From the NCBI GenBank assembly GCA_033297205.1, contig MU859220.1:1-64000 (forward strand): a stretch of 64,000 bases of DNA, written 5' to 3'. A program made the position numbers and the translations under genes. The notes below the pieces were generated by a model. The model was not told the origin of the DNA. It did not search any database and saw nothing but the letters and a program-made list of their open reading frames with translations. Positions 23,785 through 35,029 of the stretch are shown in pieces. The DNA is from Pseudoneurospora amorphoporcata (lineage: Eukaryota > Ascomycota > Sordariomycetes > Sordariales > Sordariaceae). Position 1 is the stretch's first letter; each line of letters begins with the position of its first letter.

Positions 23785-23811
23785 GTCACGGTCAACTCAA
23801 TTGACCGTGAC
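23785..23811. repeat. Perfect 11-bp inverted repeat
   Basis: GTCACGGTCAA and TTGACCGTGAC flank a five-base spacer. Two TCACGTG motifs (bHLH-type sites) follow within 35 bases. It could be a factor-binding palindrome or part of an older element; nothing decides between them. Confidence 0.8.
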
Positions 23812-23890
23812 GCAACCACTGTCACGTGCCATTGTCACGTGCGCATGCCGGTCGTTCTGGCATGTGACACCAGCGATACCAATCCGGTAT

Positions 23891-23954
23891 CAGACAGACA
23901 AACAAATAGACAAATAGATAAATAAATAAATAAATAAATAGATAGATAGATAAA
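23891..23954. repeat. CAGA/AAATA microsatellite flanking the LTR
   Basis: A tract of CAGA, CAAATA and AAATA units ending in GATAGATAGATAAA. The solo LTR begins at its right edge. Confidence 0.85.
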
Positions 23955-24197
23955 TGTGACGGTTCTGGTTGTCACATGCCAGCCGTCAAGGTTCTTATTG
24001 TCACATGGGTTCCATTCACTCCCATTCATCTGGATTCCTATTCACAGGTCTGACGGTCGCCTACGATCTGGGTATAAAACCCAGCTCTCGTATCCTACCT
24101 TCCTGTTTGGGATTTCTTCTCTCTTCAACTTCTTGTCTTTAGTCCAAGTTAATCAAGATCTTGCGCACCCATCGTGCCCTCTGGTTACGCCGTGACA
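23955..24197 (+). mobile_element. Solo LTR (retrotransposon remnant)
   Basis: A 243-bp segment begins TGTGACGG and ends CCGTGACA, terminal inverted repeats with one mismatch and the TG...CA ends of an LTR. It is flanked by the identical 5-bp sequence ATAAA on both sides (23950-23954 and 24198-24202), as expected for a target-site duplication. A TATA-like GGTATAAAACCC lies at about 24070 in the middle, where an LTR promoter would sit. No internal region (primer-binding site, gag or pol) is present, so it is a solo LTR left by recombination. The TSD is within a low-complexity tract, which weakens it slightly. The superfamily (Ty3 or Ty1 type) cannot be settled from the LTR alone. Confidence 0.75.
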
Positions 24198-24203
24198 ATA
24201 AAC

Positions 24204-24258
<55 letters not shown>

Positions 24259-24309
24259 CAGATAGATAGATAGATAGATAGATAGACAGACAGATAGATA
24301 GATAGATAG
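24204..24309. repeat. GATA microsatellite
   Basis: About 106 bases of nearly uninterrupted GATA tetranucleotides with three GACA variants. Together with the tract at 23891-23954 it appears to be one array split by the LTR. Confidence 0.95.
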
Positions 24310-24509
24310 TAGCTAGTATTGAGTAGACTCTACACCCCTACCGTTACTGTAAAACTCGAAATAACAGAACCGTTAACGGATTTCGGGTGTGCACCTTATA
24401 AAACGGAATATACCTTAGTTAAGGTAAGGTACCTTAGCTAGCTTGTTTCCCAAGCCGCTCTGCACCAGGCCAGGCCAGGCCAGTCCAGGCTACCAGGTAT
24501 GGTATGGTA

Positions 24510-24531
24510 CAGGACAGGACAGGACAGGACA
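24510..24531. repeat. GGACA pentanucleotide repeat
   Basis: Four to five copies of AGGAC. A similar CCAGG run lies just upstream at about 24468-24490. Confidence 0.85.
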
Positions 24532-25433
24532 AGGAGATGTGTGTGTTCGTCGTCCAGGCAGTTATTCATTCTAGTCCCGTCGTCCAATACAGGCAGTTAT
24601 TCTAGTCCAGTCGCCCCGCGCCCATTCACAATGAATACCCCTTCTGCTTAATGTAACTTGGAAGAACATTTTGATTGTATACCTGTACCTACATACCTAC
24701 TTAGGTAGACGTAGGTAGGCTTGGCCGGCCCAGCAACTGCGACCGCAACAGCAACAGCCCCATCATGTTATGATACTACCTAAGGTATGTACATGCATGT
24801 ATGTACCTTGGCTAGAAAAGGGTACCTTGAGTTTCTGCAACATTTGAATAATCAAATTCCGGTTTCTGTCGAGGTTTTACTTACTTACTTACATATATGG
24901 TAGGTAGGTATTAGGTAAGGTACGTTGTAGGTTGGAAGGAAGGAACGGACGGGACGGGACGTGGGTAAGTAGGTAAGTTCCAGGTTCAATGTTGTTTACG
25001 GCGGCACAATGGAAGTTACCTTAACTTGAACGTACCTAGCGGCCCGGTATGGACGGGAGCCAGCAAGCAAGTGCGCTCTTCTCGCTCGATGCGGACGGAC
25101 TGGGACGGACGTTTCTTTTCCGTTCTCTCTCTTTCACGTCGATTATCATCGCTATCATTATTATTTTTATTATTGTTACTCGTCTGGGCTAGAAACGCCC
25201 TCTGGGACTCCAGGGCTTTACGTCTGCGCTGTTCCCGTCTCATGCATCACTTCAGTTGCGACACAGGGATAGAGAGAGGTACCTACCTACTTCGGTTACG
25301 TACATTCCAGCGAAATCTGGGTCTGGATTTCCTCAATTGTTGGTTGATCTTCCATTTGTATGTCCTGCGCTGTCATCATGCGTGGAGAGCAGGTTAGAGC
25401 ACGCTTCCTTCCTTCCTTACGGAATGTGACAGC

Positions 25434-25467
25434 GCAGGGCAGGGCAGGGCAGGGCAGGGCAGGGCAG
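25434..25467. repeat. GGGCA pentanucleotide repeat
   Basis: Six copies of GCAGG in a row ahead of the permease 3' region. Confidence 0.9.
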
Positions 25468-25845
25468 TGCAGCTGCGGGAATCATGTCGGGAAGAATGGA
25501 AGATTTGTCCATCAGTTTCAGTTCTTCTCTGCGCCGCTTGGCACGGAAAGACGAAGGAAGAGAGATCGATGCGTGCACAAGACCGTTTGGGTGGGTGGGG
25601 AGTACTCGACGTTTCATTGACATCAACACACATTAATTATCCTTTCATCACTTCCCTCTCTCTCTCTCGCTTCCCGTTTATCCTTCTCTTCCTTCCCCTT
25701 TCAATGGTGGTGGTATCAAATAGGTTATGGTATCCAAAACAAAACATCAAAAAACAATTACAATCCAATCCAATCCAATCCAGTTCGCACCAGTCCGCAC
25801 AGCCATTCAGTCATTCATCCAAGGCAGCACCAGCGGCAGCCAAGC

Positions 25846-27750
25846 TTAGATAAACAACTTATGGAACCACCTTCTCCAAGCGGGCCAAGCGGCCAACTGC
25901 GCCTTGTAAGCATTGATGGTGTCCCAGTCGTGCTCGCGACGGCCGGTATCGACATCGATGTTCTCGACGGTCAGCCACTTGCCGCGCTTCCAGATGAAGC
26001 CGCCGATCCAGAAGACGATGACGACGGGCAGGGCCAGGTACTGGATGAAGAAACCCTCGACGTTGTTGAAGCCGCCGCTGACGGGGCAGATGGCTACGTA
26101 GAACTGTTTTTTTTGCGACACGTTAGTTGGGGATCGGGATATCGAGCGAAGCGAGGAGAGAAAGAAAAAATGGAAAGAAAAGATAAAAAGAGAGATAAGC
26201 ATACCTGAGCAATGAGCACCAACACCACCAGCACCAAGCCTAACCAAGACCCCAACACGCCCCCGGCTGCCTGGAACGGGATCTCATCCAGACTGTGGCC
26301 CTTGAGCGCCCACGCCTTGCGAAACCGGATATGGCTCAGGCAAATCGATCCCCACGTGAACAGCGCCGCCAGCCCGGACAAGGAAAGCAGCCAGTCGAAA
26401 ACGGTCGGGCCAGCAGCCGCCAAGTTGACGTAGGCCAGGGGTCCAAACGCAATGATGGCCAGCACGGAGAACAGCGGGCGGTTGGAGCGATCCACGTAGG
26501 TGAACACCTTGGGGGCGTACCCCTGCTGAGCCAAGGCCGTCAAGGTGCGCGAGCCGCCGTAGACGCACGAGACGCCCAGCGACAGGACAGAGACAAGAAT
26601 GACGACGTTCATGAAGGAGTCGAAGCCCGTGAGGTTGGCGTACTTGCCGACCAAGACAAAGGGGGAAGCGTTGACGTTGATGAAGGGGTTGGCGCCCAGG
26701 AGGTTGTCGTCGTCGTGGGGGATGAGCAGGCCGACGAAGAAGAGACCCAAGATGTAAAAGAGGGTGATGCGCCAGAAGACCTGCTTGATGGCTCCGGGCA
26801 GGGACTTGACGGGGTTTCTGGCCTCGGCGGCGGCGAGACCGACGAGCTCGGTGCCGGAGAAGGCGAAGGCGGCGGTGACGAAGCAGGAGCAGAAACCGCG
26901 GAAGCCGTTGGCGAAGGCGCCGGGGTTGTACCACAGCTGGGCGCCGGTGTAGTGGTCGTAGCGGGAGCCCTTGGGGCCGCCGCCGAGGACCATGACCAGG
27001 CAGATGATGAGGAAGACCACGGTGGCGGCGAGCTTGAAAGCCGATGCCCAGAATTCCTCTTCGGCGTAGCCGAGGGTGCCCCAGACGTTGACGATGATGA
27101 TTGCCGCGAGGAAGATTGTGATCCAGACGGCTGTTTTGGTCAGGTGAGTTAACGCCCCTTTTCCATGTTCTTTTTTTGGGTCACATAATTAACCAAAACA
27201 CAGAAAGAAACTTACCAACGTTTATATCCTGATTCCAATAGCCAACGGTAAAGCCACAAACAGTAAGTTCCAGAGGCAGCACGACAGCCCACTGAAAGAC
27301 GTAGTTCCAGCCCATGGCGAAGCCCCAAGACGGGTCGATGAAGCGAGTGGAGTAGGTGTAGAAACCACCGGTGACGGGAAACATGACAGCGAGCTCACCC
27401 AGGGCGTAGACGACGTTGAACATCATGACGCCGATGATCATGAAATCGATCAGCAGCGAGGCAGGACCGCCGTTGTGCAGGGCCTTGCCCGAACCGACAA
27501 AGAAACCAGCACCGATGGAGCCGCCGATGGCGATCATGTGCAGGTGGCGGGACTTGAGGGTGCGCTCGATCACGGTGCCGTCGCCGGGGTGGTAGCGGCG
27601 GGGCTTGAAGGAGTTGAGGTTGAGGCCGTTGCGGGTCATGAAGTCCTCCTGTGGGAGGTCCTCGGTGACGCCGACGCCGTAGGCCGGGGGAGGAGGAGTG
27701 ACGACATGGGTCTCCTTTTCGTGGGAGCCGCCTTTTTCTATGTCGGACAT
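25846..27750 (-). CDS. Amino-acid permease of the GAP/YAT family
   Basis: Three exons on the minus strand, 27216-27750, 26205-27130 and 25846-26103, give 572 residues. After a hydrophilic cytosolic tail, the first membrane segment contains the family signature RHLHMIAIGGSIGAGFFVGSGKAL (about residues 66-89), where the unwound GSIGAG holds the substrate backbone. GELAVMFPVTGGFYTYSTRF and SGTELVGLAAAEARNP are the conserved TM3 and TM6-7 motifs, and a Pro/Gly-rich TM8-9 follows. About 12 membrane segments can be counted. It transports amino acids with protons at the plasma membrane; the substrate range cannot be read from the sequence, though it resembles broad-range permeases of the GAP1/INDA1 type. 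Introns have CTAAC or near-CTGAC branch sites; the last splits the final membrane segments from TM10. Confidence 0.93.
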
Positions 27751-28185
27751 GGTGATTTTGGCTGATGTGATGGGTGGAAGGGAGGTGAGGAGGAGGAGGG
27801 AAAGGAAAGAGGGACGGCGGCAGAAGAGGAGAGGGGGCGAGAGCGTAAAATAGGTACTGCTTCCAAGATGACAACCGTCGGCCCTGATGAGACTACCCCA
27901 ACGAGCTGGCTGGTCACATACCTAGGGGTGGTTCAAAGGGGAGGCGTCCTATCAGGAGGCAGATGGGCGACAGCGCGAAGGATTGCCTCAAATGCTCTGC
28001 GGGAAGACTACTTAGAAAGATAGGGCAGGTGTCGTGTGTGTGTAGTATAGGGGTGCAGCCAAGCTTCTTGGATTGCGGAGATGGCCCTGGTTGAAAGGGA
28101 TGCTACTGGGTAGGCGTCTCGGACGGTAGCCCCCAGATTGGAAAGGCGTCAAAGTCTGAACAAGATAGGGTTGTCCGGGGCTAGA

Positions 28186-28965
28186 CTAACACATGGCAAG
28201 TTCATGATGCGTGGCTCCGGCCGGGTTTTGCAATTTGTTGGGCAAATAAGCGAGAGGCAAAAGGAGAGATATGGATGTCGAAGCATGGAAGGCAACTAGA
28301 AATATCATCTTTTGTCGGCAGCCAATGGGTTCGTCTAGCTGTAGGCTTCCCCAGAGGGTGGTGGTGAGTGCTAATGACGAAAGCGGAAGGACATTATGGG
28401 GCCAAGGCCACCCAAGGCTCTCGCCCAGCTGAGGACGACAACTGGTCATGTCGGGGGTAAAAAAAGCCAAGACGCCGGCGGAGATTGTAGGTATGTGAAT
28501 AACTATGGTCGAGGTCAGTGCTGCTGACTGTATACAACCAGCATCATATGTACTTGCATTTACTGGGGTTGCATTTACCAGGGTGTCTACTGTACTGTAG
28601 TATCGCTCGAGTCCGAGATAGGCGACGGAAGGAAGGAGACAGTGGTCCAGATGCTGTGGGGAAAGAGGAGTTCCACCGGTGCTAGGGAAAGCACTACCAA
28701 CAGATGAGACTAGCGGAGCAGACCATTGGATGACAGTCACTTTTCTTTCCGAGGATATGTCCCTAAGGTAGTGTAAAAGACACTCTAGACTGTCGTTACA
28801 TTCTTCATCATCTTTGGTTGCAACTGAGGGATCCGACAGCTCGGTGACTGTGTTGGGATGCCTGGTGGGGTGGCATGGTATGTACATCTTGCTGCTGATC
28901 GGTTCTCGCCAGATTGGTGTTTCTTTGATCGATACTTCACCTTTGCACTTTCTTGAAAGCGGCAT
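28186..28965 (-). CDS. Doubtful single-exon hypothetical protein
   Basis: An uninterrupted frame of 259 codons without recognised domain. It has several hydrophobic stretches (TSTIVIHIPTISAGVLAFF, ISLLLPLAYL) but no signal peptide, and its residue pattern looks like random translation. Length alone makes it borderline unexpected at this base composition. I keep it only as a candidate. Confidence 0.2.
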   Translation of the reverse strand: MPLSRKCKGEVSIKETPIWREPISSKMYIPCHPTRHPNTVTELSDPSVATKDDEECNDSLECLLHYLRDISSERKVTVIQWSAPLVSSVGSAFPSTGGTPLSPQHLDHCLLPSVAYLGLERYYSTVDTLVNATPVNASTYDAGCIQSAALTSTIVIHIPTISAGVLAFFTPDMTSCRPQLGESLGWPWPHNVLPLSSLALTTTLWGSLQLDEPIGCRQKMIFLVAFHASTSISLLLPLAYLPNKLQNPAGATHHELAMC

Positions 28966-30820
28966 GAAACAGCAAAGCCAAGTGCTTACATTGTCGGTCT
29001 TGGTCTTCTTGACAGCTTCCGCACTGGGACAAGCCCGGCGTCATGGGGCGAGAGATTTCAGAGAGATTTCATTGCATGCGGCCCTTGGCGAGCCCTCCTC
29101 AACACCTGTACCCGGTGGGCCCAGTCGCCTGGGACTCTACCTGGGGGGTTCTGGACACCCGACCTGGTGCTCAATGGAACAACACTGAGATCCACTCCAA
29201 ATGCGGGGAAGCGAGATTGGATCCACCTCCCCGGCTTCCTCGTCGCAACAAGCTTCTTGCTTATCTCGGGAGACGGTGGACTCGGTGGATCACGATACAA
29301 TATGGAATCCACAATTACGGAGTCGTCGATAGCATAAATCGACGACAATGTCACAGTTTATCAACAACTCTATCTGAATTGGAGAAATGAACGTCCAAGA
29401 CACTCCATCGAATCACCACCAACAAAAACCACCAGCGTCGGTTGAACGGGCAAATGTTGATACATGTGCAGTAGTGTACATGGTTCGGTGCCGATTCCTA
29501 TGCCGTTCGATATTTCCGCTCTTTGTAAACCCGACAAACAGCAGCAATTCTCCAAATCCGAGCCAGTGAAATGCGACCGACTTGTGAGGGGGGCGACCGG
29601 GAAGTGCATCCATCCATCACGTGTCCCACCCAATCAATGCCTTGGCCGAAGCACACACAGCAAGCAGCTGTCACGCACCACTGACAGCCACACAAGTCGG
29701 TTGGCGCTAACGGGGCACTAACAATTATTGGGCTGACCTGCGTCGACACTTGCTTCTTCGGTATTGAAAATACCAGGAAATCACTTCCTTATCTGTCTGT
29801 CCACATGTTTCCTTGGCCGTCTTACTCTGCTGATCGCGTTCGTTATGGACGCAGGAAGACCAAGTGACAGCTACTCAATGCCATTTCTGCCCAGCCTTCA
29901 CAAACAGACTCCCGTCTCTCCGGCGTGCCGCGCGGTACGCGCGAGTCAGACAGATCAGGCAGACCAAGCTACTCTCCTCCTCCTTGAAGGCCGCCCGGGT
30001 GATGATTTCCAGCCTTCCGTGGAACCTATGGAAACTTCCTCCTTCCAAGGGTTCCAGAATGCAAGATAAAACCCATCATGGCAATCGTGGGGTGACACAG
30101 GATCTTGGACCCAAACGGAAGGCATCATCTGGTACTTGGTACCTACATCTGTCCCTGTCATCACGCCACGAGTCTCCAACAGCCGAGATGTGTTTGTTGT
30201 TTACCTTCCATTCATCGGTGCACATTGACATTATCAACACGCTTTCACGCACATTATACCCAACCAACCAGTCAGCAGTCTAGGTAGAGGTGCCAATGAG
30301 ACCGATATCGACTTGAGCGAGACACTGTCATGTCATGTCTTCAAGTAAAACATTAAAGCATAGGGGACATGAGAAGCGTGGGAAGGAACAATACCCCTAT
30401 CGCCCTGCATATATTTACACATACACGAGCGGTCAGTCTGACATGGCCAAGAGAGTGAGAGAGCCAAGGACCCTAGCGCGTTTCCCCATTCAAAGTCGCC
30501 GTGGTTGTTGCTCAAAGATCGAATCCATCACAATGGAAGCCCTTCCTTCGTTACACACTCGTCTTGATTACAGAGTTATCGCGAGTAACCATTGCAGCTG
30601 AGAATACTGAAACGTTTGAAAGGGTCTGAGAGGGTAAACGGCAAGTAAGCAAAGTCTGTATTCTCTCTCTCCGTCTCTCTCTCTCTTAACGAACGGCATG
30701 CAAAACGACCAAGACAGAACAAAACACAGCTGAGAGGCTCAACCCAGCTTTCTTCATTTCCATCATCAGAGAACGAACGAACAAGGAGATCAGGTTGGCC
30801 CCTCCACCTCATGAAGGATT

Positions 30821-30844
30821 AAAAAAAAAAAAAAAAAAAAAAAA
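30821..30844. repeat. Poly-A tract (24 A)
   Basis: A pure homopolymer downstream of the stop of the minus-strand Hce2 gene. On that strand it reads as poly-T, so it is not a genomic copy of that gene's poly-A tail. Confidence 0.95.
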
Positions 30845-30995
30845 GGAAAGAAAGCCGTTACAGAAACAGAGCCCATAATGAATAAAATAAACGACGAAAA
30901 AAGAAGCAGAACCGAACTTCAAACAACCAAGCGTCTCCCTCCTCATTCTCTGCACACCTCCTCCACCCTTTATCGGGCCATGTCCATCCACCTAC

Positions 30996-31658
30996 CTACC
31001 ACCCCTTAGCCCTATACAACCCCCACCGCATCCCGTACTCGTCCCCCTCAAAGTGCGTACTAGGGCACTGCGTATCCCCATAACTACCCACCTTGCCCCC
31101 CTCGCCCCCCTTGGTGGTGGTGCCAAACAAGTCGATGCTCTTCCGTATCCACTCGGCAATGTCCAGGTCCCCCACCAGCGTCTGCAGCGCCGGCGGCACC
31201 CCGTCCGTCGACTCGATCCCCAGCGCGCACGACCCGTGCGACACCAGCGTCCGCTGCGACCCCGTCATGTAGTGCCATTTGCCCCCCTTGGGCGCGATGT
31301 TCCGGATGATGACTCGGCAGTCGGCTACCCACGGGGATCCGTCCGACGTGGCGTTGAAGTAACCCCCGCCGCGGCAGTAGTCTTGGTTGCCCCGCTTGGT
31401 GGCGAGGCCGGTGACGGATGGGGAGGATGGGTTAGGAGACCGGCGCTTGGGTAAGGGTGCGGGGGGCAGGGAGGAGAAAAAGGCGATGGCGGGGTCGTTG
31501 GGGTCGTTGGGGTCGTTGTCGGGGGAGGTGTGGTAGGTGATGTCGGCGGCGGCGGCGACGACGACGACGGGAGAGGCGGCCGTGGGGGCGGCGGTGATGA
31601 GGGTGAGGAAGGAGGAGAAGGTGAGGAGGAAGGTGAGGAGGTTGGTTGGGAGTTGCAT
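30996..31658 (-). CDS. Secreted protein with Hce2 (Ecp2-effector homologue) domain
   Basis: A single exon of 220 residues. The first about 24 residues (MQLPTNLLTFLLTFSSFLTLITAAP) are a signal peptide with a likely cleavage after the Ala pair. A Pro/Asp-rich linker follows with KR pairs (PLPKRRSPN, ATKRGNQ) that could be Kex2 sites. From about residue 90 the Hce2 pattern is seen: DYC, WVADC..IIRNI, W.Y.TG.QRTL.SHGSCALGIES, VGDLDIAEWIRKSI, VGSYGDTQCP, MRWGLYRA, with four cysteines able to form two disulfides. Family members include the Ecp2 effector of Cladosporium, where it acts as a virulence factor; many saprotrophs also have Hce2 proteins, so no pathogenic role is implied. Regulation is not visible. 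Confidence 0.85.
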   Translation of the reverse strand: MQLPTNLLTFLLTFSSFLTLITAAPTAASPVVVVAAAADITYHTSPDNDPNDPNDPAIAFFSSLPPAPLPKRRSPNPSSPSVTGLATKRGNQDYCRGGGYFNATSDGSPWVADCRVIIRNIAPKGGKWHYMTGSQRTLVSHGSCALGIESTDGVPPALQTLVGDLDIAEWIRKSIDLFGTTTKGGEGGKVGSYGDTQCPSTHFEGDEYGMRWGLYRAKGW

Positions 31659-32487
31659 TTTCGCGGTTGATCGAGTTTGGGGATTCTTTTTTTTCTTGGT
31701 CTTTCTTGGTTTTTCTTGGTCTCTTTGTTTTTTCCGTCAAGGTGTCTATCAAATGAGTGTGCGTTGGTGGGTTTGTATGAGCATGTTATTCAGCAGAATA
31801 GACAGACCATTCCCTCGGGAGGGAAAAGAAAGTTCTCACCAGAGGGGTTTTATCCTTCCGCATGGTTGAAGGGATATTCTATATGATCTTTGAACTCGAA
31901 GTCTTAGGATTGTTGTTATTTTGGGCAAGGGGGAACTATGGCAAGAGCGGCATGGAGCGGCATGACAGGCAGGTGGCTCAGGGGTGAACAAAGAGGTTTG
32001 GCCGGCCGTTGAAGGTCCATTGTTTGAGATGCCCAAAGGGACATTTATCGGGCTAAGTATATGTAGGTGCCGGCGGAGGATAGTTCAACGACGGAGACGG
32101 TAGATATGAAGAATAATGTAGTTACGGCGGGCGTAGCGTAGTTGTTGTAGTTGTTGGTGGTGGTGGTGATAGATGTGGCGACGGTGGTGTTGGTTGGGTT
32201 GGGGATTACGAAGGATGAGGGCTAAAAGGTTGTATGAGTAAAAGATCGTGGGGAAAAGACACATCTTTGTAGGTACTTACTTACTTGCATGTGGAGGTAC
32301 GTGGCACAGCATCAACTAGGTAGGCTGTTACCACGGGACACTTGACTCTAATCCTCAACCCTCTTCATTCGATCTCCACAAATTGACGGAAACAAGTACC
32401 CAACGACAGCCTCCGTCAAGTTCAGCCCAGCAGACAATGGCCCTGATTACATATGTATCCAGAAAACAACAAAACGTGAAACTCGAG
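31659..32487. other. Intergenic region
   Basis: The Hce2 gene promoter lies at the left. The right part is the 3' flank of the membrane-protein gene. A GTT/GGT-rich stretch is near 32140-32190. No gene is recognised. Confidence 0.5.
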
Positions 32488-35029
32488 TTATAGCATCTCC
32501 CCCCTTCGCGGACACCGGGCACGTATAACCCCTTCCGCATCCGCAACCGCAAACCCCAAGCGTCCCGTACTATCTAATACTCCGTATTGAATAATCGGTT
32601 CCTTCATCCTGCTCCTTCCCTTTCTACTCGCACTCGCACTACTACTTCGTCTGCTACTAGCACTACTCCTTCCACCTCCAACCTCAATCATGTTGACATT
32701 AACATTCTCTTTGCCGTCTCCCTCCTTCTCCTTTTCAACCACGCTGCCCCTTGTGCCTCGTATTCTCTTTCTCACATGGTCAACCACCTGCGCCCGCGAA
32801 GCATTACTGCTCCCGCTGAGAAGTAGCGGCAGGCTAGCCAGGTCAAGATCAACCTGCTGCTGCTGCTGTTGTGAATGGCAATCCTGATGACTCGCCCCAT
32901 TCTCCGGCCCCATCCCAGTCCCCCGCACAAGCAACGCATTCACCAACTCCAGCGGGTTCATCGAAAAGTCTCTTCCCAGATTCCACCACCCCCAAAACAA
33001 AAACATGGTCGCGAGCGGACCAAGGAGGCTAATAACTGTAGCAAGAACGAGAGCGGTGATCTGAGCGGCATAAAGCACGCGAACCTGGTGGCTTTGGTAG
33101 GGGACTCTTTGTTGCGCGAGCGGGAGGGTTGAGCTTGTTTTGTTGGTGGCCGAATTGGTGAGAGCAGCAAAGGCATTCCATTCCACCGCGTCCACGATGG
33201 CCAGGCGGAGTACCAGTTCGCGGAAGCTCTTGAGAATGTCGTCCATTGGATCGTCGAAGGTTGGGCTGCACAGGTTATAATCGCCGGGTTTTTGGTTGTA
33301 GTAGATGTAGGAGGCTAGCCCCTTTCGGGGGGGGTCGTTCATGACGAAGTAGCTTCTGGGACCCTCGGGAGTAAATTGGATGAACGTCATGGGCATGGTG
33401 ATTTGGGCGTCCCAGAGCTGGCTGGCAGATTGCGAAAGGAACTCGATTTTGGGCATTTGGCCTGGGTCACTGGATTTTTTTGAGAGGGTTAGCATGGTTG
33501 GGTCAAGAACGATATAGGCGGTGACGTTTTGTTCGATACAAGGGGAGACGTGTGCGCACAACGTACCTAGCCTTGACTGGTTTAACGATGGAATCCCCCG
33601 TCCAGCTATCCGACACAAAAGTGGCGTTTCCCCCATTCACATTCAGATCATAGCTTACTATAGATGTCTTTAGCCAGCACAGTTGGTTCACAAGCTTAGC
33701 ACCATTACACTCTGTGGTAGTTTTGCGTGTCACATTGACCAAGATGCCTTCGCCGTGCCTGTAGTGGTCCAGGTCCCCGATTACTCCCTTGGTGATGTCA
33801 ATATGAAACGTATCCACCCAGAAGCTGCGTCTCTTTTCGGTCAGTAGTGTATCCAGATCCACTGTCGCCGTCGAGGTGATGCAGTCCGAATAGTCAAACC
33901 CAAATGCCGTTACAGCCAGTGAACAGTTACTGCATGACTCGGCCCCGCGCAAATGGATGGGTGTCTTTGCCTGGAAACCGCGCAGTGCTTCTTGGTACCC
34001 AGAATTCACTCCTGGTACACGCAAGCTTGCCGTCGGTATCTCTTTGGGGATTGGGAGATCACCGCTCATGATGTCCGAATATGGCGAGATTTCGAGGTCA
34101 ATAGTCCCTGGGATAGCCATCTCGCGTGTCTCAACAACCAAGGCTCTTTGCATTAGAGGGCCTCGAAGTAAAGAGGTGACGGTAACAAGAAGGGAAACTA
34201 AAAAAGCAGCCGTGAGAGCAATTAGTATGGCTTCTTGTAAAAGTTCAAGAAAGACTTACCCAAACTGACACGAGCAACTCTGCCTCGAGCTAGGGAGTTG
34301 ATGGCTCCCCAAACACTCGTCGCTCCTTCATAGTGATAGTACAAGTCCGTCAAACGCATTCGACCGCTGACAGCTCGTACCCAGAACTGCGTGGCCCAAC
34401 CATATGCAAAAGAAAATCCCAGCAGGGTATTTGCTACGGTCGAGCTGTAGGCTAGGAGGACGCCAGGCTGCATGACTCCGGACCAGTCGTTCACAAGCTT
34501 GTCATTGCTCACGAGTATGATGGATATGGAGACAACGGTGCCTGTTTGCGTTGTGACTTTTGTTAGCGTCCAAGGACAATCAAAGTCCCATGGTACACCA
34601 AGGAGGGCGGTGCTCACAAGCTATGCTCAACAACAAAGGCACCAATCCCATATAAGGGAACCGTTTGACAAATCCGGGTTGCCATGGATACAACTTGTCG
34701 TCACTATCAGCCGAAGCCGACGGGCAGTACGATCCGGCCGGACTGGTTGACCGTGATGTGTCCCGCTCAAGCTCCGACTCCTGCTCCAACCCTCTGCCTC
34801 GAGTCTCATGGTCGTTCTCGGGGCGACCAGGTGGACGTTCCCACGAAAAACTTGTTCTTACATGTCCGTAGATGTGGTCCTGGTCATATCTCCATGTCGA
34901 GTACACCGGCTGTTGGGCATACCCGTGGTGATGACTCTGAGATATGGCGTGTTGGTCGGGTCCATTTCTTCGAGGATCCATGCCTGCTTCCAAAATCAAC
35001 GGGAGAGTGTTTGCTGGAAAAGGTGACAA
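32488..35029 (-). CDS. Four-TM fungal membrane protein of unknown function
   Basis: Four exons on the minus strand, 34618-35029, 34260-34541, 33567-34197 and 32488-33469, give 768 residues; all phases agree. The N-terminus is disordered and polar. TM1 is FPYMGLVPLLLSIACTVVSISIILVS, joined across intron 1 (GCTAAC branch site). VMQPGVLLAYSSTVANTLLGFSFAYGW is TM2, then the family-like motif SVWGAINSLARGR, TM3 SLLVTVTSLL, a large presumably extracellular region with Cys pairs and N-glycosylation sites (NCS, NVT), and TM4 ALVLATVISLLGPLATMFLFWGWW. The C-terminal tail is Ser/Arg-rich. It resembles a common group of ascomycete membrane proteins (DUF3176-like by memory). Start 35029 could instead be the in-frame ATG at 34981. 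Confidence 0.8.

Larger units (their letters stand above)
22903..25845. other. Repeat-rich intergenic region
   Basis: About 2.9 kb without a gene. It holds three GATA/GACA/AAATA microsatellite tracts, a solo LTR, a perfect inverted repeat, short CCAGG, GGACA and GGCAG tandem repeats, and several AGGTACCT-type motifs between 24410 and 24930. Small open frames here have no domain content. The right end is the 3' flank of the permease gene. Confidence 0.7.
27751..30995. other. Long intergenic region
   Basis: About 3.2 kb. It starts with the permease promoter and ends with the 3' flank of the Hce2 gene. One minus-strand open frame of 259 codons (28186-28965) is listed separately. A 24-A homopolymer lies at 30821-30844. 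No RNA gene was recognised. Confidence 0.5.

Noticed and set aside
26295..27152. 285-codon plus-strand frame
   Set aside because: Antisense shadow of the permease gene, typical of GC-biased third positions.
28963..29390. Plus-strand frames starting with a signal-peptide-like MKQQSQVLTLSVLVFLTASALG
   Set aside because: The frame ends after 75 codons; the following frame has no recognised domain, and no splice pair joins them convincingly.
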